Shown here: one piece after another, positions 48,614 to 60,417 of the stretch
Numbering within the stretch: the first letter of the stretch is position 1
How the letters are laid out: each line of letters opens with the position of its first letter
Assembly: GCF_903853455.1 (NCBI RefSeq)
Contig: NZ_CAINTR010000064.1
Location: 62,001 to 126,000 of the forward strand
Direction: 5' to 3'
Length of the DNA: 64,000 nt
Source: an uncultured Magnetospirillum sp.
GTDB taxonomy: Bacteria > Pseudomonadota > Alphaproteobacteria > Rhodospirillales > Magnetospirillaceae
Program-made: the position numbers and the translations under genes
The notes under the pieces: generated by a model
Told to the model about the DNA's origin: nothing
Databases searched by the model: none
The model's input: only the letters and a program-made list of their open reading frames with translations

Positions 48614-51600
48614 ATGAACGAGGTCGTCGCCTTCGCCCTGCGCTACCGGGTGCTGATGGTGGTGCTGCTGGTGGTCATGATCGGCGCCGGCACCATCGGG
48701 TTCATGCGCCTCAACATCGAGGCCTATCCCGACCCGGTGCCGCCCATGGTGGACATCATCACCCAGAATCCCGGCCAGTCGGCCGAGGAGATCGAGCGCT
48801 ACATCTCGGTCCCCATCGAGATCCAGATGGCCGGCATTCCCCATGTGGCCTCGATCCGCACCATCTCGCTGTTCGGCCTGTCCGACGTGAAGGTCCAGTT
48901 CACCTACGACTTCACCTATCGCGAGGCGGAGCAGTGGGTGATCAACCGCCTGGGCCAGCTGCCGCCGCTGCCCGGCGGCGCCGCGCCGCAATTGTCGCCC
49001 ACCAGTCCCATCGGCGAGGTGTTCCGCTATCGCGTGGTCGGGCCGCCCGGCTATTCCGTCACCGACCTCAAGACCATCCAGGACTGGATCCTGCAACGCC
49101 GCTTCAAGGCGGTGCCGGGCGTCATCGACGTCAACGGCTGGGGCGGCAAGTCCAAGACCTTCGACGTCACCGTCGACCAGTCCCGGCTGGTGTCCTACGG
49201 CCTGACCCTGCCCCAGGTGCTCCAGTCCCTCAACAACGCCAACATCAATGTGGGCGGCCAGACCGTCAACATCGGCAGCCAATCGGCGGTGGTGCGTGGC
49301 ATCGGCCTGATCCACGGCATGGACGACATCCGCAAGACGGTGCTGGGCGCCACCAACGGCTCGCCCGTGCTGCTGGGCGACGTGGCCAGCGTGACGGTGG
49401 GCGCCAAGCCGCGCCTTGGCATCGCCGGCCAGGACGACGACGACGACATCGTCCAAGGCATCGTCCTGATGCACCGGGGCGAGAAAAGCGCGCCCACCAT
49501 CGCCGCCGTGACGGCCGAGGTGGCGCGCATCAACGAGTCCGGCCTGCTGCCGCCGGGAGTGAGCATCCAGCGGATCTACGACCGCAGCGACCTGATCTCG
49601 GTCACCACCAAGACGGTGATGGAAAACATGGGGGTCGGCATCGTCCTGATCTTCCTGGTGCAGTGGCTGTTCCTGGGCAACCTGCGTAGCGCCCTGATCG
49701 TCAGCGCCACCATTCCCTTCGCCCTGTTCTTCGCGGTGCTGATCATGCTGGCGCGCGGCGATTCCGCCAATCTGCTGTCGGTGGGAGCGGTGGATTTCGG
49801 GCTGGTGGTCGATGCCAGCGTGATCATGGTGGAAAACATCTTCCGCCACCTGACCGAAGCGCAGAATCCCATGGGACGCGCCCATGCCCGCGATCCCAAG
49901 GCCCGGCTGCTGGGGCATCTCGGCACCATCTACACCTCGACCATGGAGGTCAACCGGGCGATCTTCTTCTCGGCGGCGATCATCATCGCCGGCTTCCTGC
50001 CGCTGTTCACCCTGTCGGGGGTGGAGGGCCACATCTTCGGCCCCATGGCCCAGACCTACGCCTATGCCATCCTGGGCGGGCTGATCGCCACCTTCACCAT
50101 CTCGCCGGCGCTCTCCGCCCTGTTGTTCGCCAGCGGCACCGCCACCGAGCACGAAACCATCGTGGTGCGCGCCATGCGGCGCTGGTACCAGCCGTTGCTG
50201 CGCTTCGCCCTGGCCAACCGCATCCTGACCCTGGGCGGCGCCGGGCTGCTGACCCTGGCGGCCCTGGTGGCGGTGCGCTTCCTGGGGCTGGAATTCCTGC
50301 CCCATCTGGAGGAGGGCAATATGTGGATCCGGGCGACCATGCCCGGATCCATCTCGCTGGAATCCGCCAACGGCACCGTCAACGCCATGCGGACCACCAT
50401 CAAGTCCTTCCCCGAGACCGAAACGGTGATCTCGCAGCACGGCCGCCCCGACGACGGCACCGACGCCACCGGATTCTTCAACGCCGAGTTCTTCGTCCCC
50501 CTGAAGCCGTTCAGCACCTGGCCCAAGGGCGTCGACAAGGAGTCCCTGATCAAGGACATCTCGGACAAGCTGACCGACCGTTTCCCCGGCATCGAGTTCA
50601 GCTTCTCGCAATATATCGAGGACAACGTGGAGGAGGCCGCCTCGGGGGTGAAGGGCCAGAACGCGGTCAAGCTGTTCGGCAACGACCTGCAAAGCCTGGA
50701 AGATTCCGCCAACCGCATCAAGGACGTGCTGTCCGGCATTCCCGGCATCGCCAATGTCACCGTCGCCAGCGCCCTGGGCCAGCCCACGGTCAAGATCGAC
50801 ATCGACCGCGAGCGCGCCGCCCGCTACGGCCTCAATCCCGGCGACATCAACGCCACGGTGCAGGCCGCCATCGGCGGTCAGTCCGCCGGCAATCTCTACG
50901 AGGACGGCAGCGACCGCAATTTCCCCATCATGGTCCGCCTCGCCCCGGAATACCGCACCAGTCTGGACGCCATCCGCCGCCTGACCATCGGCGCGCCGGC
51001 CTCGGGGGGCGGTGTCGTCCAGGTGCCGCTGGGAGATTTGGCCAAGGTCGAGTTGGTGACCGGTGCCTCGTTCATCTACCGCGAGAACCAGCAGCGCTTC
51101 ATTCCGGTCAATTTCAGCGTCCGTGGCCGTGACCTCGGCAGCGCCGTGCTCGAAGCCCGCGAGAAGATCGCCCGCGAGGTCAAGATTCCCCACGGCTACC
51201 GCATGGAATGGGCCGGCGAGTTCGGAGAATTGCAAGATGCCATCAGCCGCTTGGTGGTGGTGGTGCCGCTCGGCCTCGCCCTGATCGGGCTGCTGCTCTA
51301 TATCAATTTCGGCACCCTGACCGACACCCTGCTGGGCGCCAGCGTCATGCCGCTGGCCCTGGTCGGCGGCATCTTCGCCCTGGCGGTGACCGGAACCCCG
51401 TTCAGCGTCTCGGCCGCCATCGGCTTCGTCGGCCTGTTCGGCACCTCGGTGATGGGCGGCATCATCGTGCTGTCGTGCTACAACGACCTGATCGACCAAG
51501 GCATGGAGCGCGGTCTGGCCGTGATCACCGCCTGCGAGACACGGCTGCGGCCGGTGGTCATGACCTGCATCGCCGCCTGCGTCGGCCTGTTGCCGGCGGC

Positions 51601-51778
51601 GATCTCCACCGGCATCGGCTCCCAGGTGCAAAAGCCGCTGGCGCTGGTGGTGGTGGGCGGCATCCTGCTGGCGCCGTTCCTGATCCTGGTGGTGCTGCCG
51701 GTGCTGATCGACGTGTTCTCGCGCCGCCGCGAGGTGGAGGACGACGCCGACGCCCTTGATTCCCTGCCGGCGGAGTAG
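48614..51778 (+). CDS. RND efflux pump, heavy-metal (CusA/CzcA) type
   Basis: A 1054-residue inner-membrane proton antiporter with 12 helices and two large periplasmic loops. The helix-4 motif GAVDFGLVVDASVIMVENI has the DFG..VD pattern known from HME-RND pumps, not the DD pattern of drug pumps. N-terminal FMRLNIEAYPDPVPPMVDI and GQSAEEIERYISVPIE also resemble CusA/CzcA. The exported ion cannot be told from sequence. It is the middle gene of a three-gene efflux operon, and its stop is 7 bases before the next gene. Confidence 0.93.
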   Translation: MNEVVAFALRYRVLMVVLLVVMIGAGTIGFMRLNIEAYPDPVPPMVDIITQNPGQSAEEIERYISVPIEIQMAGIPHVASIRTISLFGLSDVKVQFTYDFTYREAEQWVINRLGQLPPLPGGAAPQLSPTSPIGEVFRYRVVGPPGYSVTDLKTIQDWILQRRFKAVPGVIDVNGWGGKSKTFDVTVDQSRLVSYGLTLPQVLQSLNNANINVGGQTVNIGSQSAVVRGIGLIHGMDDIRKTVLGATNGSPVLLGDVASVTVGAKPRLGIAGQDDDDDIVQGIVLMHRGEKSAPTIAAVTAEVARINESGLLPPGVSIQRIYDRSDLISVTTKTVMENMGVGIVLIFLVQWLFLGNLRSALIVSATIPFALFFAVLIMLARGDSANLLSVGAVDFGLVVDASVIMVENIFRHLTEAQNPMGRAHARDPKARLLGHLGTIYTSTMEVNRAIFFSAAIIIAGFLPLFTLSGVEGHIFGPMAQTYAYAILGGLIATFTISPALSALLFASGTATEHETIVVRAMRRWYQPLLRFALANRILTLGGAGLLTLAALVAVRFLGLEFLPHLEEGNMWIRATMPGSISLESANGTVNAMRTTIKSFPETETVISQHGRPDDGTDATGFFNAEFFVPLKPFSTWPKGVDKESLIKDISDKLTDRFPGIEFSFSQYIEDNVEEAASGVKGQNAVKLFGNDLQSLEDSANRIKDVLSGIPGIANVTVASALGQPTVKIDIDRERAARYGLNPGDINATVQAAIGGQSAGNLYEDGSDRNFPIMVRLAPEYRTSLDAIRRLTIGAPASGGGVVQVPLGDLAKVELVTGASFIYRENQQRFIPVNFSVRGRDLGSAVLEAREKIAREVKIPHGYRMEWAGEFGELQDAISRLVVVVPLGLALIGLLLYINFGTLTDTLLGASVMPLALVGGIFALAVTGTPFSVSAAIGFVGLFGTSVMGGIIVLSCYNDLIDQGMERGLAVITACETRLRPVVMTCIAACVGLLPAAISTGIGSQVQKPLALVVVGGILLAPFLILVVLPVLIDVFSRRREVEDDADALDSLPAE

Positions 51779-51785
51779 ACCGGAT

Positions 51786-53258
51786 ATGCGATTGCGTACC
51801 CTCCTCCTTGCCCTGGCCGTCGGCGGCTGTGTCGGCCCCGATTTCATCCCGCCCGCTCCGCCCGAGGCCAAGACCTATGCCGCCGAGGCCCTGCCCGATG
51901 CGACCGTCTCGGCGGAAGCGCCGGGCGGCGAGAGACAGCACTTCGTCGCCGCGAGCGACATTCCCGGCCAGTGGTGGACCCTGTTCCACTCCCCCGGCCT
52001 CAACACCCTGATGGAGCGGGCGCTGCGCGCCAACGCCGACCTCAAGGCGGCCCAGGCGGCGCTGCGGGTGGCCGACGAGACCGCCCTGGCCCAGGCGGGC
52101 GGCTTCTGGCCCAGCGTGACCGGCGGCGTCAACGCCACCCGCCAGAAAGCCCTGGCCTCCGCCGGCGCCGATTCCGCCGCTGGCGGCCACAATTCGGTCT
52201 ACAACCTCTATACCGCCCAGGTGGGCATCTCCTACGCCCCCGACATCTGGGGCGGCCTGTCGCGGCAGGTGGAAAGCGCCGAGGCCCAGGCCGAGGCCAG
52301 CCGGTTCCAGATGGAAGCCGCCACCCTGACCCTGACCTCCAACCTCACCCTGGCGGCGGTGCAGGAGGCCAGCCTGCGCGGCCAGATCGCCGCGACTGAG
52401 GAAATCATCGGCCTCGGCGAGCAATCCCTGGGCATCCTGCGCAAGCAATTCGCCCTGGGGCAGGTCGCCCGCGCCGACGTGCTGGCCCAGGAAGCGGCGG
52501 TGGCGCAGCAGCGCCAGGCGCTGCCCGGCCTGCACCGGCAATTGACCCAGCAGCGCCATCTGCTGGCGGTGCTATGCGGCAACCTGCCCAGCGATCCCCT
52601 GCCCGAGAGTTTCCAACTGTCCGCCCTCGTCCTGCCCGAGGACTTACCGGTCAGTCTACCGTCCCGGCTGGTGGAGCAGCGCCCCGATATCCGCGCCGCC
52701 TCGGCCAATCTCCATGCCGCCACCGCTCAGGTGGGGGTCGCCGTCGCCAACCGGCTGCCGCTGATCAACATCACCGCCGGCCAGGGCTCCACCGCCGCCT
52801 TCACCGACGGCAAGCTGGGGCTGCTCACCCCGGGCACCGGCTTCTGGGCGCTGAGCGGCAGCCTCACCCAGACCCTGTTCGACGGTTTCTCCCTGATGCA
52901 CCGCCAGCGTGCCGCCGAGGCCGGCCTCGACCAGGCCGCCGCCCAGTATCGCGGCACGGTGCTGGGGGCCTTCCAGAACGTCGCCGACGTGCTGACCGCG
53001 TTGCAGCGGGACGCCGAGACCCTGGCGGCGGCGGTCGAGGCCGAACGGGCGGCGGCGGCCAACCTCGCCATCACCCGGCGGCAGTTGGAGTTGGGCGCCG
53101 TCGGCACCCTGACCCTGCTCAATGCCCAACAGACCGAACTCCAGGCCCGCATCGCCATGGTCCAGGCCCAGGCCGGGCGGCTGGCCGACACGGTGGCGCT
53201 GTTCCAGGCCCTGGGTGGCGGCTGGTGGAATCGTCCCTATCTTTTGACCGCCGATTGA
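51786..53258 (+). CDS. Outer-membrane efflux lipoprotein (NodT/OprM family)
   Basis: A 490-residue outer-membrane channel of the TolC type. The short signal ends in the lipobox AVGGC (cysteine 14), so the protein should be lipid-anchored. WWTLFHSPGLNTLMERALRANADLKAAQAALR, then a second TolC-like repeat with RPDIRAASANLHAATAQVGVA and VADVLTALQRD, are family features. The start is the ATG at 51786. It completes the tripartite pump. Confidence 0.92.
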   Translation: MRLRTLLLALAVGGCVGPDFIPPAPPEAKTYAAEALPDATVSAEAPGGERQHFVAASDIPGQWWTLFHSPGLNTLMERALRANADLKAAQAALRVADETALAQAGGFWPSVTGGVNATRQKALASAGADSAAGGHNSVYNLYTAQVGISYAPDIWGGLSRQVESAEAQAEASRFQMEAATLTLTSNLTLAAVQEASLRGQIAATEEIIGLGEQSLGILRKQFALGQVARADVLAQEAAVAQQRQALPGLHRQLTQQRHLLAVLCGNLPSDPLPESFQLSALVLPEDLPVSLPSRLVEQRPDIRAASANLHAATAQVGVAVANRLPLINITAGQGSTAAFTDGKLGLLTPGTGFWALSGSLTQTLFDGFSLMHRQRAAEAGLDQAAAQYRGTVLGAFQNVADVLTALQRDAETLAAAVEAERAAAANLAITRRQLELGAVGTLTLLNAQQTELQARIAMVQAQAGRLADTVALFQALGGGWWNRPYLLTAD

Positions 53259-53298
53259 ACTTTGCTATTGTCGCCGTGGGCGGACGAACAGGGACAGA

Positions 53299-53868
53299 AT
53301 GGAAGACTTTCTCGGACACTGGGGCTATCTGGCCGTTCTGGTCGGAACCTTCCTCGAAGGTGAGACCGTGCCGGTTCTGGCCGGATTCGCCGCTCATCAG
53401 GGCTTTCTTCGCCTTGATCTGGTCATGGCCTGCGCTTTCGCCGGGTCGCTGGTCGGCGACCAGACTTGGTTCTGGGTCGGCCGCCGGTTCGGCCGGCAAT
53501 GGATGGAACGCCATCCCGGCCGGGCCGCCGACGCCGAACGGGTGGCCAAATTGCTGGACCGCTGGGGCGACTGGTTCGTGCTGTCGTTCCGTTTCCTCTA
53601 CGGCCTGCGGGCCATCAGCCCGCTCGCCATCGGCCTGTCGTCGATCACGGTCCGGCGATTCGCCCTGCTCAACGTGATTTCGGCGGCGGTCTGGGCTATG
53701 GTGGTGGGCAGCCTCGGCTATCTGTTCGGCAACGCCATCGAATCCGTCCTGGGCCGGCTGGTCCAGTGGGAGCATCGCATCATGGCCGCCGGAGCGGTGG
53801 CTTTGGTTCTGTTCCTTATCCATCGTCTGGTCCGCCGCCGGACCCTCAAGCGAAACGGCGCCACCTGA
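53299..53868 (+). CDS. DedA family membrane protein
   Basis: A 189-residue inner-membrane protein with about five hydrophobic helices. Family features are the start FLGHWGYLAVLVGTFLEGETVPVLAGF, the loop GDQTWFWVGRRFGRQW, and FRFLYGLRAISPLAIGLSSI with conserved arginine and glycine. DedA proteins are linked to recycling of undecaprenyl phosphate or phospholipid scrambling. It starts 40 bases after the efflux gene and precedes ppc by 11 bases. Confidence 0.88.
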   Translation: MEDFLGHWGYLAVLVGTFLEGETVPVLAGFAAHQGFLRLDLVMACAFAGSLVGDQTWFWVGRRFGRQWMERHPGRAADAERVAKLLDRWGDWFVLSFRFLYGLRAISPLAIGLSSITVRRFALLNVISAAVWAMVVGSLGYLFGNAIESVLGRLVQWEHRIMAAGAVALVLFLIHRLVRRRTLKRNGAT

Positions 53869-53879
53869 GAAGGACGGCC

Positions 53880-56669
<2,790 letters not shown>

Positions 56670-56726
56670 ACCGTCAAGGATGCAGATAATGTCTTTCCAG
56701 CCTCCCCCAACCAGGAGAATAGGCGC

Positions 56727-57467
56727 GTGACCATCCTGCTGCTGGTCGTCGCGGCCTTCGCCGCCGGAGCCATGAACTCGGTCGCCGGCGGCGGCTCGTT
56801 CCTCACCTTTCCCGCCCTGGTCTTCGCCGGCATTCCGTCGGTCACCGCCAATGCCACCAACACCGTGGCCCTGTTCCCCGCCAGCCTCGCCAGCGCCTGG
56901 GCCTACCGCCATGACTTTCCCAAGCTGGAAGGCCTGAGCGCCCGCGCCATCATCGCCATCAGCGCTGTGGGCGGAGCGGTGGGAGCCCTGCTGCTGATCT
57001 TCACCCCGGAGAAAACCTTCAACGCGGTGGTGCCGTGGCTGCTTCTGGCCGCCACCCTCCTGTTCGCAACCTCGAAACGGCTGGTGCCCCTGCTCCGCAG
57101 CCGGGCCCAGATCGGCCCGGTGACCCTGTGCGTGATCCAGTTCGGGATCAGCGTCTATGGCGGCTATTTCGGCGGCGCCATCGGCATCATGATGCTGGCG
57201 CTGTTCGGCCTGTTCGGGGTCACCAACATCAATTCGGCCAATGCGCTGAAGACCTTGCTGGCCGGCCTGCTGAACGCGGTCGCGGTGGTGTGCTTCATCC
57301 TGGCCAATCAGGTGGACTGGGGGCCGGCCCTGACCATGCTGGTGTCGTCGGTGGCGGGCGGCTATCTCGGCGCCCGCCTCGCCCGCCGCATGAACCCCGA
57401 CCATATCCGCGCCGTGGTCATCGCCATCGGCGTGACCATGACGGTGGTGTTCTTCGTCCGCCAGTAA
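56727..57467 (+). CDS. Sulfite exporter TauE/SafE family permease
   Basis: A 246-residue inner-membrane protein with about eight helices. The family start is AAFAAGAMNSVAGGGSFLTFPALVFAGIPSVTANATNTVALFP, and the second half has the matching YGGYFGGAIGIMMLALFGLFGVTNINSANALK. Family members export sulfite or sulfur-containing organic acids; the substrate here is unknown. It starts with GTG after CCAGGAGAA. It converges with dctM with a 6-base gap. Confidence 0.88.
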   Translation: MTILLLVVAAFAAGAMNSVAGGGSFLTFPALVFAGIPSVTANATNTVALFPASLASAWAYRHDFPKLEGLSARAIIAISAVGGAVGALLLIFTPEKTFNAVVPWLLLAATLLFATSKRLVPLLRSRAQIGPVTLCVIQFGISVYGGYFGGAIGIMMLALFGLFGVTNINSANALKTLLAGLLNAVAVVCFILANQVDWGPALTMLVSSVAGGYLGARLARRMNPDHIRAVVIAIGVTMTVVFFVRQ

Positions 57468-57473
57468 ACCCTG

Positions 57474-58823
57474 TCACTTGCCCCCCATGACCACGTCGGG
57501 AAGCCAGGTGGCGATGGCGGGGAACAGGCACAGCAGCAGGACGGCGAGCAGCATCAGGCCGACGAAGGGCATCACCCCCCAGATCAGCTCCCGCAGCGAG
57601 ATGTCGGGCGCCACGTTCTTGATGACGAAGAGGTTGAGCCCCACCGGCGGGTGGATCAGCCCCATCTCCATGACGATGGTCATCACCACGCCGAACCAGA
57701 TCAGGTCGAAACCGGCGGCCTTCAACGGCGGTAGGACGATGGGCGCCGTCATCAGGATGATGGAGACCGGCGGCAGGAAGAACCCCAGCACCACCACCAT
57801 CACCAGGATGGCCAGCAGCAGGACCCATTTGGACAACTGCATGCCGACGATCCACTGGGCGGTGGACTGGGAGATGTGCAGGTAGCTCATCACATACGAG
57901 TACAGCAGCGACATGCCGATGATGAACATCAGCATGGTGGATTCCTTGATGGTGCTGGCCAGGATCGGGCTGAGGTCGCGGGGCCGCCACATGCCGTAGA
58001 TGACGGCGATCAGGGTCAGGGCCAGGATGCCGCCCAGGCCGGCGGTCTCGGACGGCGTCGCGTAGCCGCCGTACAAGGCCGCCATCACCCCGATCAGCAA
58101 GGTGACGAAGGGCAGCACCTTGGGCAACATGCGCGTCTTGTCGGCCAGGGTCAGGGTGGAGACGTCCAGATAAGCCGACTTGACGCCGCCGCCCTCGAAG
58201 ATGTCCCGGGCGGCCCGGACTTCGCTGGTGTACTTGGCGGCGGCATAGGTGGAAAACAGCGCCACCAGCAGCAGGCCGGGGAAGATGCCGGCCAGGAACA
58301 GCCGCCCCAGGGATTGCTCGGCGGCGACCGCGAACAGAATCATGGTGATGGAGGGTGGCAGCAGAATCCCCAGCGTTCCACCGGCGGCGATGAGGCCGGC
58401 GGCAAAGCCGGGAGAATAGCCGCGCGCCCGCATTTCAGGGATGCCGGCGCTGCCGATGGCGGAACAGGTGGCCGGGCTGGAGCCGGCCATGGCGGCGAAC
58501 ATGGCGCAGGCGAACACATTGGCGATGCCCAATCCACCGGGAATGCGGTGCATCCAGGCATGGATGGCGGAATAAAGGTCGGCGCCGGCCCGCGACTTGC
58601 CGATGGCCGCCCCCTTCAGAATGAACAGCGGGATCGACAGCAGGGTGATGCTGGCCATCTCCTCGTAAACATTCTGGGTGACGGTGTCGAGCGCCGCCGC
58701 CGGCATGAAGAAGAACATGAAGGCGACGGCGATGCCGCCCAGGGCGAAGGCGATGGGCATGCCGGAGAACATCAGCAGCAGGGTGCCGATGCCGTAGAGA
58801 CTGCCGATGACGGTGGTGCTCAT
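57474..58823 (-). CDS. dctM: TRAP transporter large permease DctM
   Basis: A 449-residue inner-membrane protein with about 12 helices that moves the substrate using a sodium gradient. Family features are FSGMPIAFALGGIAVAFMFF, IPLFILKGAAIGKS, AGSSPATCSAIGSAGIPEM, GGTLGILLPPSITMILFA and MEMGLIHPPVGLNLFV. The ATG at 58823 overlaps the dctQ stop as ATGA. Confidence 0.95.
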   Translation of the reverse strand: MSTTVIGSLYGIGTLLLMFSGMPIAFALGGIAVAFMFFFMPAAALDTVTQNVYEEMASITLLSIPLFILKGAAIGKSRAGADLYSAIHAWMHRIPGGLGIANVFACAMFAAMAGSSPATCSAIGSAGIPEMRARGYSPGFAAGLIAAGGTLGILLPPSITMILFAVAAEQSLGRLFLAGIFPGLLLVALFSTYAAAKYTSEVRAARDIFEGGGVKSAYLDVSTLTLADKTRMLPKVLPFVTLLIGVMAALYGGYATPSETAGLGGILALTLIAVIYGMWRPRDLSPILASTIKESTMLMFIIGMSLLYSYVMSYLHISQSTAQWIVGMQLSKWVLLLAILVMVVVLGFFLPPVSIILMTAPIVLPPLKAAGFDLIWFGVVMTIVMEMGLIHPPVGLNLFVIKNVAPDISLRELIWGVMPFVGLMLLAVLLLCLFPAIATWLPDVVMGGK

Positions 58824-59365
58824 CGCGACACGCGGGCGGACAGCGCCTGGAGGGCGATCTGCACCGCCAGCAAGGTCATGCCGGCGGCCATCAGGGAGTA
58901 TGGGATGCACAAGGACGGCGCCCAGGACGACGAGGTGGTCTGCCCATCCACCCAGGCCAAGAGGAACAGGGTCCACGACTTCCAGGCGAAGAAGGCGCAG
59001 AACCCGGCCGAAGCCACGTCGCACAGCACTTGCCGCACCCGGTTGAGGCCGGGCGACAGCAGGCCGGCCACCGCCTCGATGCCCACATGGCCGCGCAGGG
59101 CCTGGACATGGGCGCCGCACATGAAGGTCACCCCCACCAACAGGAACACCGCCGCTTCGTCCTGCCAGTCGGTGGGCACCTTGAGGAAATAGCGCAGCAC
59201 GACGCTGAGCGTAAGGATCGCGGCGGCGGCCAGCACCGCCAGCATGGAAACGGCCAGGATGGCGCGGTTCAGCACGGCCATCAGGCGGGCAAGGGGGGAA
59301 AGAAAGCCACGGGAGGAGCGTGCCGCCAGCCCGGCCTGCCCCTCCCGTTCAAAGCCATGGCTCAT
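58820..59365 (-). CDS. dctQ: TRAP transporter small permease DctQ
   Basis: A 181-residue inner-membrane protein with four helices. The family pattern is seen in VVLRYFLKVPTDWQDEAAVFLLVGVTFMCGAHVQALRGHVGIEAV. It pairs with DctM and the binding protein. The start ATG at 59365 overlaps the dctP stop (ATGA); another Met at residue 29 is possible but less likely. Confidence 0.92.
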   Translation of the reverse strand: MSHGFEREGQAGLAARSSRGFLSPLARLMAVLNRAILAVSMLAVLAAAAILTLSVVLRYFLKVPTDWQDEAAVFLLVGVTFMCGAHVQALRGHVGIEAVAGLLSPGLNRVRQVLCDVASAGFCAFFAWKSWTLFLLAWVDGQTTSSSWAPSLCIPYSLMAAGMTLLAVQIALQALSARVSR

Positions 59366-60396
59366 AAGGTCTCCTCGACCAGTTTGAGGATATGGGCACA
59401 GCTGTCGTTCTTGCCGGCATAGTCTTTCCAGGCGGTGTCGCGGGCGATGTCCTGCCAGCGCTTGACCACGTCGGCGGACAGGTCGGCCACGGTGGCGCCG
59501 GCCTTCTTGTAGACCACCGCCACCTCCTGGTCGTCGGCCTTGGCGCGGTCGACGGCAAAGGCCTCCAACTCGGCGCCCACCTCCATGACGATCTTCTGCA
59601 TGTCCTTGGGCAGCGATTCGAAGATGGTGCGCGAGATCAGCAGCGGCTCGAACATGAACCAATAGGCCTTGCCCCGGCCGGTGGTCAGGCTTTTGCCCAC
59701 CTCCTCCAACCGGAACGAGATCAGGCTGGTGGACGAGGTCATGGCGGCATCCAAGGCGCCGGTCTGCATGGCGGCGTAGATTTCGCTGGAGGGCAGCGAG
59801 ATCACCGCCGCCCCCGCCTGCTTCAGCACCATGTCCATTTCCCGGCTGCCGCCCCGGACCTTCAGGCCTTTGGCGTCCTCGGGAGCGACGATGGGCGTGG
59901 CGCCGCGACCGGCGACGCCTCCCGCCTGCCAGATCCAGGTGACCACCATCACCCCCTTGTCGGCGAGGACGTCGGACAGCGCCTTGCCCACCGGCCGGGT
60001 CTTCCACGACATGCCTTGCTCATACGAGGTCACCACCCCCGGCATCAGGCCGATATTGACCTCGGGCACCTCGCCGCCGGCATAGGACAACGGCAGCAGG
60101 GTCATATCCAACGCCCCCTTGCGCATGGAGGAGAACTGGGCGTTCACCTTCATCAGGGACGAACCCGGATAGACCGAGGCCGTCAGGGCTCCGGCGGTGC
60201 GCTTTTCCACCTCCACGGCGAATTGGCGGCACAGCCGGTCGCGGAAGTCGCCCTCGGTCAGGGTGCCGCCGGGGAATTGGTGAGAGATCTTCAACTCGGT
60301 ACCGGCCGGGGCGGCGCGAATCCCCCCGGCCAGCATGGTCATGGCCGGCAGGCCGAGGGCGCTGCCGGCAAGGAAAGTCCTACGGGAAAAATTCAT
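59362..60396 (-). CDS. dctP: TRAP transporter solute-binding protein DctP
   Basis: A 344-residue periplasmic binding protein. The N-terminus NFSRRTFLAGSALGLPAM is a twin-arginine signal, suggesting export in folded form by Tat. The mature part has the DctP strand LKISHQFPGGTLTEGD and the ligand-binding region LKVRGGSREMDMVLKQAGAAVISLPSSEIYAAMQTGALDAAMT. The place next to lldP and glcF suggests a hydroxy or keto acid such as lactate or glycolate; this is inferred. Confidence 0.93.
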   Translation of the reverse strand: MNFSRRTFLAGSALGLPAMTMLAGGIRAAPAGTELKISHQFPGGTLTEGDFRDRLCRQFAVEVEKRTAGALTASVYPGSSLMKVNAQFSSMRKGALDMTLLPLSYAGGEVPEVNIGLMPGVVTSYEQGMSWKTRPVGKALSDVLADKGVMVVTWIWQAGGVAGRGATPIVAPEDAKGLKVRGGSREMDMVLKQAGAAVISLPSSEIYAAMQTGALDAAMTSSTSLISFRLEEVGKSLTTGRGKAYWFMFEPLLISRTIFESLPKDMQKIVMEVGAELEAFAVDRAKADDQEVAVVYKKAGATVADLSADVVKRWQDIARDTAWKDYAGKNDSCAHILKLVEETL

Positions 60397-60417
60397 GATC
60401 GCACTCCCACCGAAGGG

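Noticed and set aside
48272-51871. A 1199-residue open frame on the minus strand opposite the RND pump genes
   Set aside because: It is a codon-structure shadow in very GC-rich DNA; its translation is low-complexity H, Q, G and D rich sequence, while the plus strand holds clear RND motifs.
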